DNA of 64,000 nucleotides. It comes from Catellatospora vulcania (GTDB taxonomy: Bacteria; Actinomycetota; Actinomycetes; Mycobacteriales; Micromonosporaceae). The position numbers and the translations under genes are program-made. The stretch spans positions 124,001 through 188,000 of the forward strand of contig NZ_WARX01000020.1 in assembly GCF_009720385.1 (NCBI RefSeq). The letters run 5' to 3'. This document shows, piece after piece, positions 49,719-57,815 of the stretch (position 1 is the stretch's first letter; each line of letters begins with the position of its first letter). Under the pieces are notes generated by a model. That model made no database searches and was not told the DNA's origin. It was given only the letters and a program-made list of their open reading frames with translations.

Positions 49719-50576
49719 GTGGAGATCCATCCTGGCGAAGACGACCTCGACCACGGCGACCTCGGGGCTGTCGAGTCCGGGCCGGGGGTGACCCGCCGGC
49801 CGGTCACGGCCGCGGAGAACCTGCGCGCCTCCCGCGGCTGGTGGGACGCCGACGCCGACAACTACCAGTCCGAGCACGGCGAGTTCCTCGGCGAGGCCGA
49901 CTTCGTGTGGTGCCCCGAAGGGCTGCGCGAGGCCGACGCCAAGCTGCTCGGCGACGTCGCCGGGCGCCGGGTGCTGGAACTGGGCTGTGGCGCGGCCGCC
50001 GCGGCCCGCTGGCTGGCCGCCCAGGGCGCGGACGTGGTGGCGATGGACCTGTCCGCGGGCATGCTGCGCCACGCCGAGCAGGCCGCCGCGCGCACCGGCA
50101 TCCCGGTGCCGCTGGTGCAGGCCGACGCGAGCGCGCTGCCCTTCGCCGACGGGGCCTTCGACGTCGTCTGCACCGCGTTCGGCGCGGTGCCCTTCGTCGA
50201 CGACTCGGCGTTGGTGATGCGCGAGGTGTTCCGGGTGCTCAAGCCGGGCGGGCGCTGGGTCTTCTCGGTCACCCACCCGATGCGCTGGATCTTCCTCGAC
50301 GACCCGACCGAGGGCGGCCTGCGGGCGGTGCACTCCTACTTCGACCGCCGCCCCTACGTCGAGTACGACGAGCACGGCGCGGCGACCTACGTCGAGCACC
50401 ACCGCACCATGGGCGACCGGCTGCGCGAGCTGCTCGGCGCGGGCTTCACCCTGATCGACCTGATCGAGCCGGAGTGGCCCGCGGGCCACGAGCAGATCTG
50501 GGGCCAGTGGTCCCCGCTGCGCGGCCGCCTCTTCCCCGGCACCGCCATCTTCGTCTCCACAAAACCCGCCACCTGA
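49719..50576 (+). CDS. Class I SAM-dependent methyltransferase
   Basis: The 285-residue protein has the class I motif I VLELGCGAAAAARWLA near residues 86-101, motif II VVAMDLSAGMLRHAE near 107-121 and DASALPFADGAFDVVCTAFG near 135-154. The UbiE/Methyltransf_11 type is likely. A second half with YVEYDEHGAATYVEHHRT near 205 contacts the unknown substrate. Start GTG 49719 is chosen over upstream ATG 49659 because of the leaderless hexamer; neither has a ribosome-binding site. Confidence 0.9.
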   Translation: MEIHPGEDDLDHGDLGAVESGPGVTRRPVTAAENLRASRGWWDADADNYQSEHGEFLGEADFVWCPEGLREADAKLLGDVAGRRVLELGCGAAAAARWLAAQGADVVAMDLSAGMLRHAEQAAARTGIPVPLVQADASALPFADGAFDVVCTAFGAVPFVDDSALVMREVFRVLKPGGRWVFSVTHPMRWIFLDDPTEGGLRAVHSYFDRRPYVEYDEHGAATYVEHHRTMGDRLRELLGAGFTLIDLIEPEWPAGHEQIWGQWSPLRGRLFPGTAIFVSTKPAT

Positions 50577-50622
50577 ACCCGCCTTCGCCGCACCGCTGCC
50601 GCCGCCACCGGCCCGCCGCCTA

Positions 50623-50673
50623 GCTGGCGGGCTGGCTGGCGGGCTGGCGGGCTGGCGGGCTGGCGGGCTGGCG
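50623..50673. repeat. GCTGGCGG 8-bp microsatellite
   Basis: Six copies of GCTGGCGG (the last lacks a G) occur head to tail, with one GCTG insertion after the first. The array ends two bases before the 61-bp palindrome copy 3. Confidence 0.9.
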
Positions 50674-50675
50674 AA

Positions 50676-50736
50676 GATCGCCGTTTCGGGTCGGAAACTG
50701 CGGTCTGACCCCGCTTTCCGACCCGAAACAGCGATC
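50676..50736. repeat. GATC-bounded 61-bp palindrome, copy 3
   Basis: Left arm GATCGCCGTTTCGGGTCGG, central GCGGTCTGACC, right arm CCGACCCGAAACAGCGATC. The length equals that of the copies at 8607 and 13746. It lies 100 bases past the methyltransferase stop. Confidence 0.85.
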
Positions 50737-50868
50737 TTCACTCCGCAGCGCCACCTCGCAGCGCCACCCGGCGCGCCACCTGCCCGCACGTTGCCGCCGG
50801 GTGCAAATTGCACTTTTCGGGAAACGGCGCGGGAGGGGTTTCGCCGGGCGGATGATCAGGGCGTGGCA

Positions 50869-52365
50869 ATGGGGATATTCAGGACAAAGCGCATCGAAGC
50901 CGAGATGGCCGAGACGGTGGAGCCTGAACACAGGCTCAAGAAGAACCTGTCCACCCTCGACCTGATCATCTTCGGCGTCGCCGTGATCATCGGTACCGGC
51001 ATCTTCGTGCTGACCGGCCGCCAGGCCGCCGTCAACGCCGGTCCGGCGATCGTGATCTCGTTCGTGGTGGCAGGCGTCGTCTGCGCGCTGGCGGCGCTCT
51101 GCTACGCCGAGTTCGCCTCGACCGTGCCGGTGGCCGGTTCGGCCTACACCTACTCCTACGCGACCCTGGGCGAGATCGTCGCCTGGATCATCGGCTGGGA
51201 CCTGGTGCTCGAACTCGGCCTGGGCGCCGCGGTCGTGGCCCGCGGCTGGTCGGCGTACCTGGCGAACCTGCTCAGCCTGCCCGCGTGGGTGGCCGGCGAG
51301 AAGGCGATCCCCGACTTCGGGGCGATCTTCATCGTGGCGCTCTGCACCATCGTGGGCGTACTCGGCACCAAGCTGTCCAGCCGGGTCTCCGGCGTGCTGG
51401 TCGCGATCAAGCTGGCCGTGGTGCTGCTGGTGATCGTCGTGGGCGCCTTCTTCATCAAGTTCGCCAACTACAAGCCGTTCATCCCGCCGACCCAGCCGGC
51501 CGCGGACACCGGGGCCGGGGTGTGGCACACCCCGCTGTCGCAGCTGCTGCTGGGCATCGACCCGGTGCACTTCGGCATCCCCGGCATCCTGGCCGCCGCC
51601 GCGATCGTGTTCTTCGCCTACATCGGGTTCGACATCGTGGCGACAACCGCAGAGGAGGTGCGCAACCCGCAGCGGGACATGCCCCGCGGCATCATCGGCT
51701 CGCTGGTCATCTGCACCCTGCTCTACGTGCTGGTCTCCCTGGTCATCACCGGCATGGTGCACTACACCGAACTCGCCGTCGACGCGCCGCTGGCGCACGC
51801 CTTCGACGTGGTCGGCCAGCCGTGGGTCGCCAAGCTCATCTCGCTCGGCGCGATCTGCGGTATCACCACCGTGGTGCTGGTGCTGCTGCTCGGCCAGGTC
51901 CGGGTGCTGTTCGCGATGTCCCGCGACGGACTGCTGCCGGTCGGCATGGCCCGGGTGCACCGGTCCTACGGCACGCCGTACCTGATCACCATCGGGGTCG
52001 GCGTCATCGTCGCCCTGATGGCCGCGTTCATCCCGCTGGAGAAGCTGTCCGAGCTGGTCAGCATCGGCACGCTGTTCGCCTTCTTCGTGGTGGCGCTCGG
52101 CGTGATCGTGCTGCGCAAGACCCGGCCCGACCTGCCGCGCCCGTTCCGGGTGCCGTGGGTGCCGCTGCTGCCGATCCTCGCCGCGCTGGCGAGCCTGTGG
52201 CTGATGCTCAACCTGCCCGTCGACACCTGGGTCCGGTTCGCGATCTGGATGCTGCTCGGCTTCGTCATCTACTTCGTCTACAGCTACCACCACAGCCGCG
52301 AACGTCCCGGCATCCGCTACGACCGGGAGCACGCGACCATCACGGAACCGCCCAAGGTCGAATGA
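50869..52365 (+). CDS. APC-type cationic amino-acid permease
   Basis: The 498-residue protein has twelve membrane helices and APC-family motifs: LIIFGVAVIIGTGIFVLTG (about 32-50, helix 1 with the substrate-binding glycines), FFAYIGFDIVATTAEEVRNP (about 246-265) and GQVRVLFAMSRDGLLP (about 343-358). It resembles the CAT subfamily, which imports basic or small neutral amino acids with protons. ATG 50869 is preferred over GTG 50863 because AGG lies eight bases upstream. It stands alone and ends in a clean terminator. Confidence 0.92.
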   Translation: MGIFRTKRIEAEMAETVEPEHRLKKNLSTLDLIIFGVAVIIGTGIFVLTGRQAAVNAGPAIVISFVVAGVVCALAALCYAEFASTVPVAGSAYTYSYATLGEIVAWIIGWDLVLELGLGAAVVARGWSAYLANLLSLPAWVAGEKAIPDFGAIFIVALCTIVGVLGTKLSSRVSGVLVAIKLAVVLLVIVVGAFFIKFANYKPFIPPTQPAADTGAGVWHTPLSQLLLGIDPVHFGIPGILAAAAIVFFAYIGFDIVATTAEEVRNPQRDMPRGIIGSLVICTLLYVLVSLVITGMVHYTELAVDAPLAHAFDVVGQPWVAKLISLGAICGITTVVLVLLLGQVRVLFAMSRDGLLPVGMARVHRSYGTPYLITIGVGVIVALMAAFIPLEKLSELVSIGTLFAFFVVALGVIVLRKTRPDLPRPFRVPWVPLLPILAALASLWLMLNLPVDTWVRFAIWMLLGFVIYFVYSYHHSRERPGIRYDREHATITEPPKVE

Positions 52366-52379
52366 CATCGCCCGCGCCA

Positions 52380-52415
52380 CAGGTGCCGCCCCGTTCGGGG
52401 CGGCACCTGCTTTTT
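52380..52415 (+). terminator. Rho-independent terminator of the APC permease gene
   Basis: CAGGTGCCGCCCC and GGGGCGGCACCTG form a perfect 13-bp stem with a GTTC loop, followed by CTTTTT. This is the clearest intrinsic terminator in the window. Confidence 0.9.
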
Positions 52416-52515
52416 GCGCATCCCCACCACACATTGATTCCTGTAACAACATCTATGTACTCTCCGAGCCAGTTGCCGTCCAAACAGGACGGCACCTGGT
52501 TTTGGGGAGGAAGAC

Positions 52516-53724
52516 GTGCCAACCAACCGGACCTGGCGTGCCCGCCTGCTGGCGTTCGCCGCGCTCACCGCCACCACCCTGGCCACCGTCGTGGCCCTGC
52601 CGTCACCCGCGCTCGCCGCCGGCGCGCCGTACCGGGCGGTCCCGGTCCCGGTCACCGCCCCCGCGGCGTCCGCGGACACCACCGTCATCCCCGGCGCCTA
52701 CCTGGTCACCTTCCGGGCGGGCGCGGACCGCGGGGTCGCCCTGCGGGCACTGAAGGCCGCGGCCCGCGTCGACTTCGGGTCCACCGTCAACGGCTTCGCC
52801 GCCGACCTGACCGCCGCCCAGGTGCGCGAGCTGTCGCACAGCGCCGACGTGCTGGCCATCGAACGCGACGCCTGGCACCGCAACGTGCTCGACACCACCC
52901 AGCCGAGCCCGCCCGCGTGGGGCATCGACCGCATCGACCAGAACGCGCTGCCGCTGTCGGCGAGCTACACGTACACCGCTACCGGGGCCGGCGTGCACGC
53001 GTACATCATCGATTCGGGTGTCGACGCGTCCCACCCGAACTTCGGCGGCCGGGCCCAGTTCAACTACAACTCGATCGACAGCAACAACACCGACTGCAAC
53101 GGGCACGGCACGCACGTGGCGGGCACCATCGGCTCCACCTCGTACGGCGTGGCCAAGTCGGCGACGCTGCACGGCGTGAAGTGGCTCAACTGCGCGGGCA
53201 GCGGCACCACGTCCAGCGCCGTCGCCGCGGTCAACTGGGTGCGCACCAACCACGTCAAGCCGGCCGTGGCCAACACCTCGTGGAACATGACGTACAGCTC
53301 GACGCTGGCCACCGCGCTGACCAACCTGATGAACGCGGGCGTCTTCCTGGCCACCTCGGCGGGCAACACCGGCGGCAACTCGTGCGACCGGCTGCCGCGC
53401 AACCTGACCGCGGCGCTCGTGGTCGCGGCGACCACCTCCACCGACGCCCGCGCCAGCTACTCCTCGATCGGCACCTGCGTGGACGTCTACGGCCCCGGTT
53501 CGGCCATCGTGTCCACCCTGCCCGGCAACACCACCGGCAGCTACAACGGCACCTCGATGTCGACCCCGCACGCGGCCGGCATCGCCGTGCTCTACAAGGC
53601 GACGTACGGCGACGCCAGCCAGGCGACCATCCACGCCTGGGTGATCAACAACGCCACCACCGGCGTGGTCACCGGCAGCCTCTCCGGCACCCCGAACCGC
53701 CTCCTGAACAAGCGGACCCTGTAA
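52516..53724 (+). CDS. Secreted S8 family subtilase with propeptide
   Basis: The 402-residue preproenzyme has a signal peptide (LLAFAALTATTLATVVALPS, then ALA), an I9-type inhibitor propeptide (about 55-120, PGAYLVTFRAGADRGVALRA) and a proteinase-K-like catalytic domain. The triad is Asp166 (IIDSGVD), His197 (NGHGTHVAGT) and Ser347 (NGTSMSTPH), with Asn in SAGN forming the oxyanion hole. Four Cys could form disulfides. The GTG start has GGAGG five bases upstream. It is a secreted scavenging protease. Confidence 0.95.
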   Translation: MPTNRTWRARLLAFAALTATTLATVVALPSPALAAGAPYRAVPVPVTAPAASADTTVIPGAYLVTFRAGADRGVALRALKAAARVDFGSTVNGFAADLTAAQVRELSHSADVLAIERDAWHRNVLDTTQPSPPAWGIDRIDQNALPLSASYTYTATGAGVHAYIIDSGVDASHPNFGGRAQFNYNSIDSNNTDCNGHGTHVAGTIGSTSYGVAKSATLHGVKWLNCAGSGTTSSAVAAVNWVRTNHVKPAVANTSWNMTYSSTLATALTNLMNAGVFLATSAGNTGGNSCDRLPRNLTAALVVAATTSTDARASYSSIGTCVDVYGPGSAIVSTLPGNTTGSYNGTSMSTPHAAGIAVLYKATYGDASQATIHAWVINNATTGVVTGSLSGTPNRLLNKRTL

Positions 53725-53732
53725 CGGGTCCG

Positions 53733-53770
53733 CGCGCACCGGGCCGCCTCCACCGCGCCCGGTGCGCGCC
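53733..53770 (+). terminator. Terminator hairpin of the subtilase gene
   Basis: GCGCGCACCGGGC pairs with GCCCGGTGCGCGC around a 12-base loop, nine bases past the stop. An overlapping second stem, GCGCCGCTCCGGCCG (53767-53781) with CGGCCGGAGCGGCGC (53796-53810), is an alternative fold. Confidence 0.65.
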
Positions 53771-53833
53771 GCTCCGGCCGCAGGTCCCCCCGTACGGCCG
53801 GAGCGGCGCTCCAGCGGGTAGATCCCCCAGCGT

Positions 53834-53888
53834 GATCATGAACTTATGGCACGGGTCGACGGCGTGTCGGTGCCACAACTTCATGATC
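53834..53888. repeat. GATC-bounded 55-bp palindrome, copy C (forward)
   Basis: Identical to copy A (28130) over most of its length, starting GATCATGAACTTATGGCACG and ending CCACAACTTCATGATC. It lies between the convergent subtilase and gluconokinase stops. Confidence 0.9.
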
Positions 53889-53895
53889 GACGAGG

Positions 53896-54402
53896 TCAGG
53901 TGCGGGCCAGTGCCGCCGCGGCCTGGTCGATGATCTCGGCGGGGGTCAGGGTGATCGGGACGACGATCGCGCCCTCGTCCGGGCCGGGCGCTTCGAGGTC
54001 GGCGAGCTGGGAGTCGAGCAGGCGCGGGTTGAAGAAGTGCCCGGGGCGATTCGACAACCGCGAGGCCAGCAGTTCGCGCGAGCCGTCCAGGTACACCACC
54101 GCCAGGCCGGGCGCGGCCGCGCGCAGCAGGTCGCGATAGGAGCGTTTGAGCGCCGAGCAGGCCAGCACGGCGGGCACGCCCTCGTCCTGCTGCTCGGCCA
54201 GCCACTGGGCGCACAGCCGCAGCCAGGGTTCGCGGTCTTCGTCGGTCAGCGGGATGCCTGCCGACATCTTCATGACGTTGGCCTGCGGGTGCAGGTCGTC
54301 GCCGTCGGCGAAGATCGCGCCGAGGCGCTTGGCCAGCTGCGTGCCGATGGTGCTCTTGCCGCTGCCGGAGACTCCCATGACGAGTACGGTCGAGGCGCTC
54401 AC
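53896..54402 (-). CDS. gntK: Gluconokinase (GntK type)
   Basis: The 168-residue kinase phosphorylates gluconate for the pentose-phosphate pathway. The P-loop GVSGSGKST is at residues 10-18, and the family-specific DGDDLHPQANVMKMSAGIPL (32-51) and SALKRSYRDLLR (84-95) are intact, as is the lid with VYLDGS and NRPGHFF. The GTG start lacks a ribosome-binding site; TAGTGT lies seven bases upstream. No gluconate transporter is adjacent. Confidence 0.94.
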   Translation of the reverse strand: MSASTVLVMGVSGSGKSTIGTQLAKRLGAIFADGDDLHPQANVMKMSAGIPLTDEDREPWLRLCAQWLAEQQDEGVPAVLACSALKRSYRDLLRAAAPGLAVVYLDGSRELLASRLSNRPGHFFNPRLLDSQLADLEAPGPDEGAIVVPITLTPAEIIDQAAAALART

Positions 54403-54409
54403 GATCGTG

Positions 54410-54415
54410 ACACTA
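54410..54415 (-). promoter_or_regulatory. Leaderless -10 hexamer of gntK
   Basis: TAGTGT then CACGATC and the gntK GTG on the minus strand; no ribosome-binding site. Confidence 0.6.
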
Positions 54416-54459
54416 GCTCAGCGGCCCGCGGCACGATCCCCGCATCGCCGTCCCGCACG

Positions 54460-54490
54460 GGTGCGGAGCCGGTCGGGCCGGCCCCGCACC
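54460..54490 (-). terminator. Terminator hairpin of polA
   Basis: GGTGCGGAGCCGG and CCGGCCCCGCACC form a 13-bp stem with one mismatch and a five-base loop, five bases past the polA stop. Confidence 0.65.
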
Positions 54491-54495
54491 GGCGG

Positions 54496-57162
54496 TCAGT
54501 GGTCGGCTTCGTTCCAGTCGTGGCCGGCGCCGACGGAGACCTCCAGTGGCACGGAAAGGTCGACGGCGCCGCCCATCTCCCGGCGCACCAGCGCCTCCAG
54601 GGTCTCCCGCTCGCCCGCGGCGACCTCGAACACCAGCTCGTCGTGGACCTGCAGCAGCATCCGCGAGGTCAGCCCCTCGGCGCGCAGCGCCTTGTCGACC
54701 CGCAGCATGGCCAGCTTGATGACGTCGGCGGCCGAGCCCTGGATCGGGGCGTTGAGCGCCATGCGCTCGGCCATCTCGCGCCGCTGCCGGTTGTCGCTGA
54801 CCAGGTCGGGCAGGTAGCGGCGGCGGCCCAGAATGGTGGCCGTGTAGCCGTCCTTGCGGGCCTGGTCGACGACCGCGTGCAGGTAGTCGCGCACGCCGCC
54901 GAAGCGGGCGAAGTAGTCCTCCATCAGCCCGGTCGCCTCCGCGGTGGAGATGCCCAGCTGCTGGGAGAGCCCGTACGCCGAGAGCCCGTACGCCAGCCCG
55001 TACGACATGGCCTTGATCCTGCGCCGCTGCTCGGCGGTGACCGTGTCCGTCGCGAAGACCTTCGAGGCGACCGTGGTGTGCAGGTCCTCACCCGTCGCGA
55101 ACGCCTCGATCAGGCCCGCGTCCTGCGACAGGTGCGCCATGATGCGCATCTCGATCTGGCTGTAGTCGGCCGTCAGCAGCGACTCGTGGCCCGGCCCGAC
55201 CACGAAGGCGCGGCGGATGCGCCGGCCCTCCTCGGTGCGGATCGGCACGTTCTGCAGGTTCGGGTCGGTGCTGGACAGCCGGCCGGTGGCCGCCACGGTC
55301 TGGAAGAACGTGGTGTGGATGCGGCCGTCGTCGCTGACCGACTTGAGCAGCCCGTCGACCGTCGACTTCAGCTTCGCCACGTCGCGGTGGCGCAGCAGGT
55401 GCTCCAGCACCGGGTGCCCGGTCTGCGCGAACAGCCACTGCAGCGCGTCGGCGTCGGTGGTGTACCCCGTCTTGATCTTCTTGGTCTTGGGCAGGTTCAG
55501 CTCGCCGAACAGGATCTCCTGCAGCTGCTTGGGCGAGCCGAGGTTGAACTCGCGGCCCACGTCGCCGTACGCGGCCTGCGCCGCCGCCTTCACCTCACCG
55601 GCGAACTGGGCCTCCAGCTCGGTCAGGTAGTCGGTGTCGGCGGCGATGCCGATCCGCTCCATCGCGGCCAGCACCGGCACCAGCGGCAGCTCCACGTCGG
55701 CCAGCAGCCGGCCGCCGTCGCCGCGGTCCAGGTCCCCGCCCAGCGCGTCGACCAGGTCGAGCGTCGCGCGGGCGCGCAGCATCAGCGCCTCCTCGGCGGC
55801 GTGGTCGGCGGTGCCGTCGCCGAAGTCCAGCGCCAGCTGGCCGCTGTCGTTCGCCTCCGCCCGCAGCTCCCGGTGCAGGTAGCGCACCGCCAGGTCGGCC
55901 AGGTCGTAGGAGCGCTGGTCGGGGCGGGCCAGGTAGGCCGCGAGCGCGGTGTCGTGGGTCAGGCCGTTCAGCTCCCAGCCGCGGGCCTGCAGGGCCAGCA
56001 GCGCGGGCTTGGCGTCGTGCAGCACCTTGGGCTTGGCCGGGTCGGCCAGCCAGGCCGCCAGCGCCGCGTCGTCGGCCGGTTCCAGCCCGGCCGGGTCGAC
56101 CCACACCGCGGCGTGGTCGGCGGCCAGCGCCAGCCCCGTCAGCGTGCCCGTGCCGCGGCCGAACGTGCCGGCCACGGCGACGCCGACCGGGCCGGTCGCC
56201 TGCTCGCTCAGCCAGGCCGCCAGCGCGCCGGGCTCGGTGAGCACGGTGCCGTCGATGTCGAAGCCGGCCTCGGCCTCCGGCTCGGCGGTGTCGAGGTACT
56301 GGTACAGCCGGTCGCGCAGCACCCGGAACTGCAGCGTGTCGAAGACCTGGTGCACGGCCTCGCGGTCCCAGGTGGTCCAGTGCGTGGAGGGGATGTCCAG
56401 CGGCAGGTCCAGGTCGTCGCGCAGCAGGTTGATCTGCTGGTTGCGCATCACCCCGGCCAGGTGCTCGCGCAGGCTCTCCCCCGCCTTGCCCTTGATCTCG
56501 TCGACCCGGGCGATGACGCCCTCCAGGCCGTCGTACTGGTTGATCCACTTGGCGGCGGTCTTCGGGCCCACACCCGGCACGCCGGGCAGGTTGTCGCTGG
56601 ACTCGCCGACCAGCGCGGCCAGGTCGCGGTAGCGCTCCGGGCCCACGCCGTACTTCTCCAGCACCGCGGCCGGGTCCATGCGGGCCAGGTCGGACACGCC
56701 CTTGCGCGGGTACAGCACCGTGACGTTCTTGTTGACCAACTGGTACGCATCCCGGTCGCCGGTGCAGATCAGCACCCGCATGCCGGCCTCGCGGCCCTGC
56801 CGGGCGAGCGTGGCGATGATGTCGTCGGCCTCGTAGCCGGCCAGCTGCACGTGCTTGACCTGCAGCGCGTCCAGGACCTCCTGGACCAGGCTGACCTGAC
56901 CCTTGAAGTCCGTCGGCGTCTCCGACCGCCCGGCCTTGTACTCGGCATACTGCTCCGTGCGGAACGACTGCCGCGACACGTCGAAGGCGACGGCGATGTG
57001 GGTCGGCTTCTCGTCCCGCAGCACGTTGATCAGCATCGAGGTGAAGCCGTACACGGCGTTGGTGGGCTGCCCCGTCGACGTCGCGAAGTTCTCCACCGGC
57101 AGCGCGAAGAACGCCCGGTAAGCCAGCGAATGCCCATCAAGCAGCAGCAGCGTCTCAGTCAC
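54496..57162 (-). CDS. polA: DNA polymerase I
   Basis: The 888-residue enzyme has an N-terminal 5'-3' exonuclease domain (DGHSLAYRAFFALP at 9-22, YEADDIIAT, GVPGVGPKTA), a middle domain (about 300-500) and a C-terminal polymerase with motif A TADYSQIEMRI, motif B RRIKAMSYGLAYGLS and motif C QVHDELVFE. The middle domain lacks the carboxylates of 3'-5' exonuclease (VGVAVAG where DXE is expected), so it should not proofread, as in mycobacteria. It fills repair gaps and removes primers. GTG start with a leaderless hexamer TAAGCT. Confidence 0.97.
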   Translation of the reverse strand: MTETLLLLDGHSLAYRAFFALPVENFATSTGQPTNAVYGFTSMLINVLRDEKPTHIAVAFDVSRQSFRTEQYAEYKAGRSETPTDFKGQVSLVQEVLDALQVKHVQLAGYEADDIIATLARQGREAGMRVLICTGDRDAYQLVNKNVTVLYPRKGVSDLARMDPAAVLEKYGVGPERYRDLAALVGESSDNLPGVPGVGPKTAAKWINQYDGLEGVIARVDEIKGKAGESLREHLAGVMRNQQINLLRDDLDLPLDIPSTHWTTWDREAVHQVFDTLQFRVLRDRLYQYLDTAEPEAEAGFDIDGTVLTEPGALAAWLSEQATGPVGVAVAGTFGRGTGTLTGLALAADHAAVWVDPAGLEPADDAALAAWLADPAKPKVLHDAKPALLALQARGWELNGLTHDTALAAYLARPDQRSYDLADLAVRYLHRELRAEANDSGQLALDFGDGTADHAAEEALMLRARATLDLVDALGGDLDRGDGGRLLADVELPLVPVLAAMERIGIAADTDYLTELEAQFAGEVKAAAQAAYGDVGREFNLGSPKQLQEILFGELNLPKTKKIKTGYTTDADALQWLFAQTGHPVLEHLLRHRDVAKLKSTVDGLLKSVSDDGRIHTTFFQTVAATGRLSSTDPNLQNVPIRTEEGRRIRRAFVVGPGHESLLTADYSQIEMRIMAHLSQDAGLIEAFATGEDLHTTVASKVFATDTVTAEQRRRIKAMSYGLAYGLSAYGLSQQLGISTAEATGLMEDYFARFGGVRDYLHAVVDQARKDGYTATILGRRRYLPDLVSDNRQRREMAERMALNAPIQGSAADVIKLAMLRVDKALRAEGLTSRMLLQVHDELVFEVAAGERETLEALVRREMGGAVDLSVPLEVSVGAGHDWNEADH

Positions 57163-57168
57163 CCGAAG

Positions 57169-57174
57169 AGCTTA
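57169..57174 (-). promoter_or_regulatory. Leaderless -10 hexamer of polA
   Basis: TAAGCT lies six bases before the polA GTG on the minus strand. Confidence 0.55.
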
Positions 57175-57222
57175 TGCCCTACCCCCGACGCCCTCCCCGA
57201 GGCCGCCGCGACGTGCCGGGTT

Positions 57223-57277
57223 GATCATGAACTTATGGCACGGGTCGACGGTGTGGCGCGGCCATAACATCATGATC
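57223..57277. repeat. GATC-bounded 55-bp palindrome, copy D (forward)
   Basis: Starts GATCATGAACTTATGGCACG and ends GCCATAACATCATGATC. It lies just downstream of the PPOX gene stop; copy E, in the reverse orientation, lies on the other side of that gene. Confidence 0.9.
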
Positions 57278-57291
57278 ATTTGTGCGTGGGG

Positions 57292-57675
57292 TCAGGCGGT
57301 CGGCTCGGTGATGCGCACGCCGACCGTGCCGTTCGCGCCACGGCGGATGCGGCTGCCCCACATGGTGATGCGGCCGAGGATGCCGTACTTCTTGGCCAGC
57401 AGATGGCGTACCGCCTCGGTCTCCTCGGCGCCCAGCAGCCTGGCACGGGCCGGGATGGTCGGGCCGGTGACCTTGCCGCGAACGTCGCAGTCGCTGATGG
57501 TGACCTTGCTGCTGCGCCGCAGCCGCTTGACCTTGCCGCTGTCGGCGACGGTCCACACATAGATCTCGGCGCCGTCCCGCACCGCCCAGACCGGCGTCGG
57601 CACCGCCCGGCCGTCCTTGCGGAACGTGGTGACCAGCAGGTAGTTCCCGAACTCGAGATCCGCGACGGTAGGCAT
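57292..57675 (-). CDS. PPOX-class F420-dependent oxidoreductase-like protein
   Basis: The 127-residue protein is a single split-barrel flavin/F420-binding domain: FGNYLLVTTFRKDGRAVPTP near residues 9-28, AEIYVWTVADSGKVKRLRR near 36-54, VTISDCDVRGKVTGPTI near 58-74. The pattern fits the PPOX-class F420 family of actinomycetes; whether it is an enzyme or a cofactor-binding protein is open. Start ATG 57675 has TAGGGT six bases upstream and no ribosome-binding site. The gene is flanked by inverted 55-bp palindromes. Confidence 0.88.
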   Translation of the reverse strand: MPTVADLEFGNYLLVTTFRKDGRAVPTPVWAVRDGAEIYVWTVADSGKVKRLRRSSKVTISDCDVRGKVTGPTIPARARLLGAEETEAVRHLLAKKYGILGRITMWGSRIRRGANGTVGVRITEPTA

Positions 57676-57681
57676 GCGCCC

Positions 57682-57687
57682 ACCCTA
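57682..57687 (-). promoter_or_regulatory. Leaderless -10 hexamer of the PPOX gene
   Basis: TAGGGT on the minus strand lies six bases before the ATG at 57675. Confidence 0.55.
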
Positions 57688-57740
57688 GTTGCCCTGCCCG
57701 CCCGGCCAGGAGCCCGCCCGCCGGCCCACTCCTCCGCGTC

Positions 57741-57795
57741 GATCATGAACCTGTGGCCACGACACACCGCCGAGCCGTGCCATAAGTTCATGATC
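57741..57795. repeat. GATC-bounded 55-bp palindrome, copy E (reverse)
   Basis: Starts GATCATGAACCTGTGGCC and ends GCCATAAGTTCATGATC, the reverse orientation of copies A, C and D. It lies 20 bases past the ABC ATPase stop at 57816. Confidence 0.9.
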
Positions 57796-57815
57796 AACGC
57801 ACGAAAGCCGGCGGG

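Noticed and set aside
53767-53810. A separate terminator after the subtilase gene
   Set aside because: The stem overlaps the first hairpin at 53733-53770, so I list it as an alternative fold in that entry and not as an independent feature.
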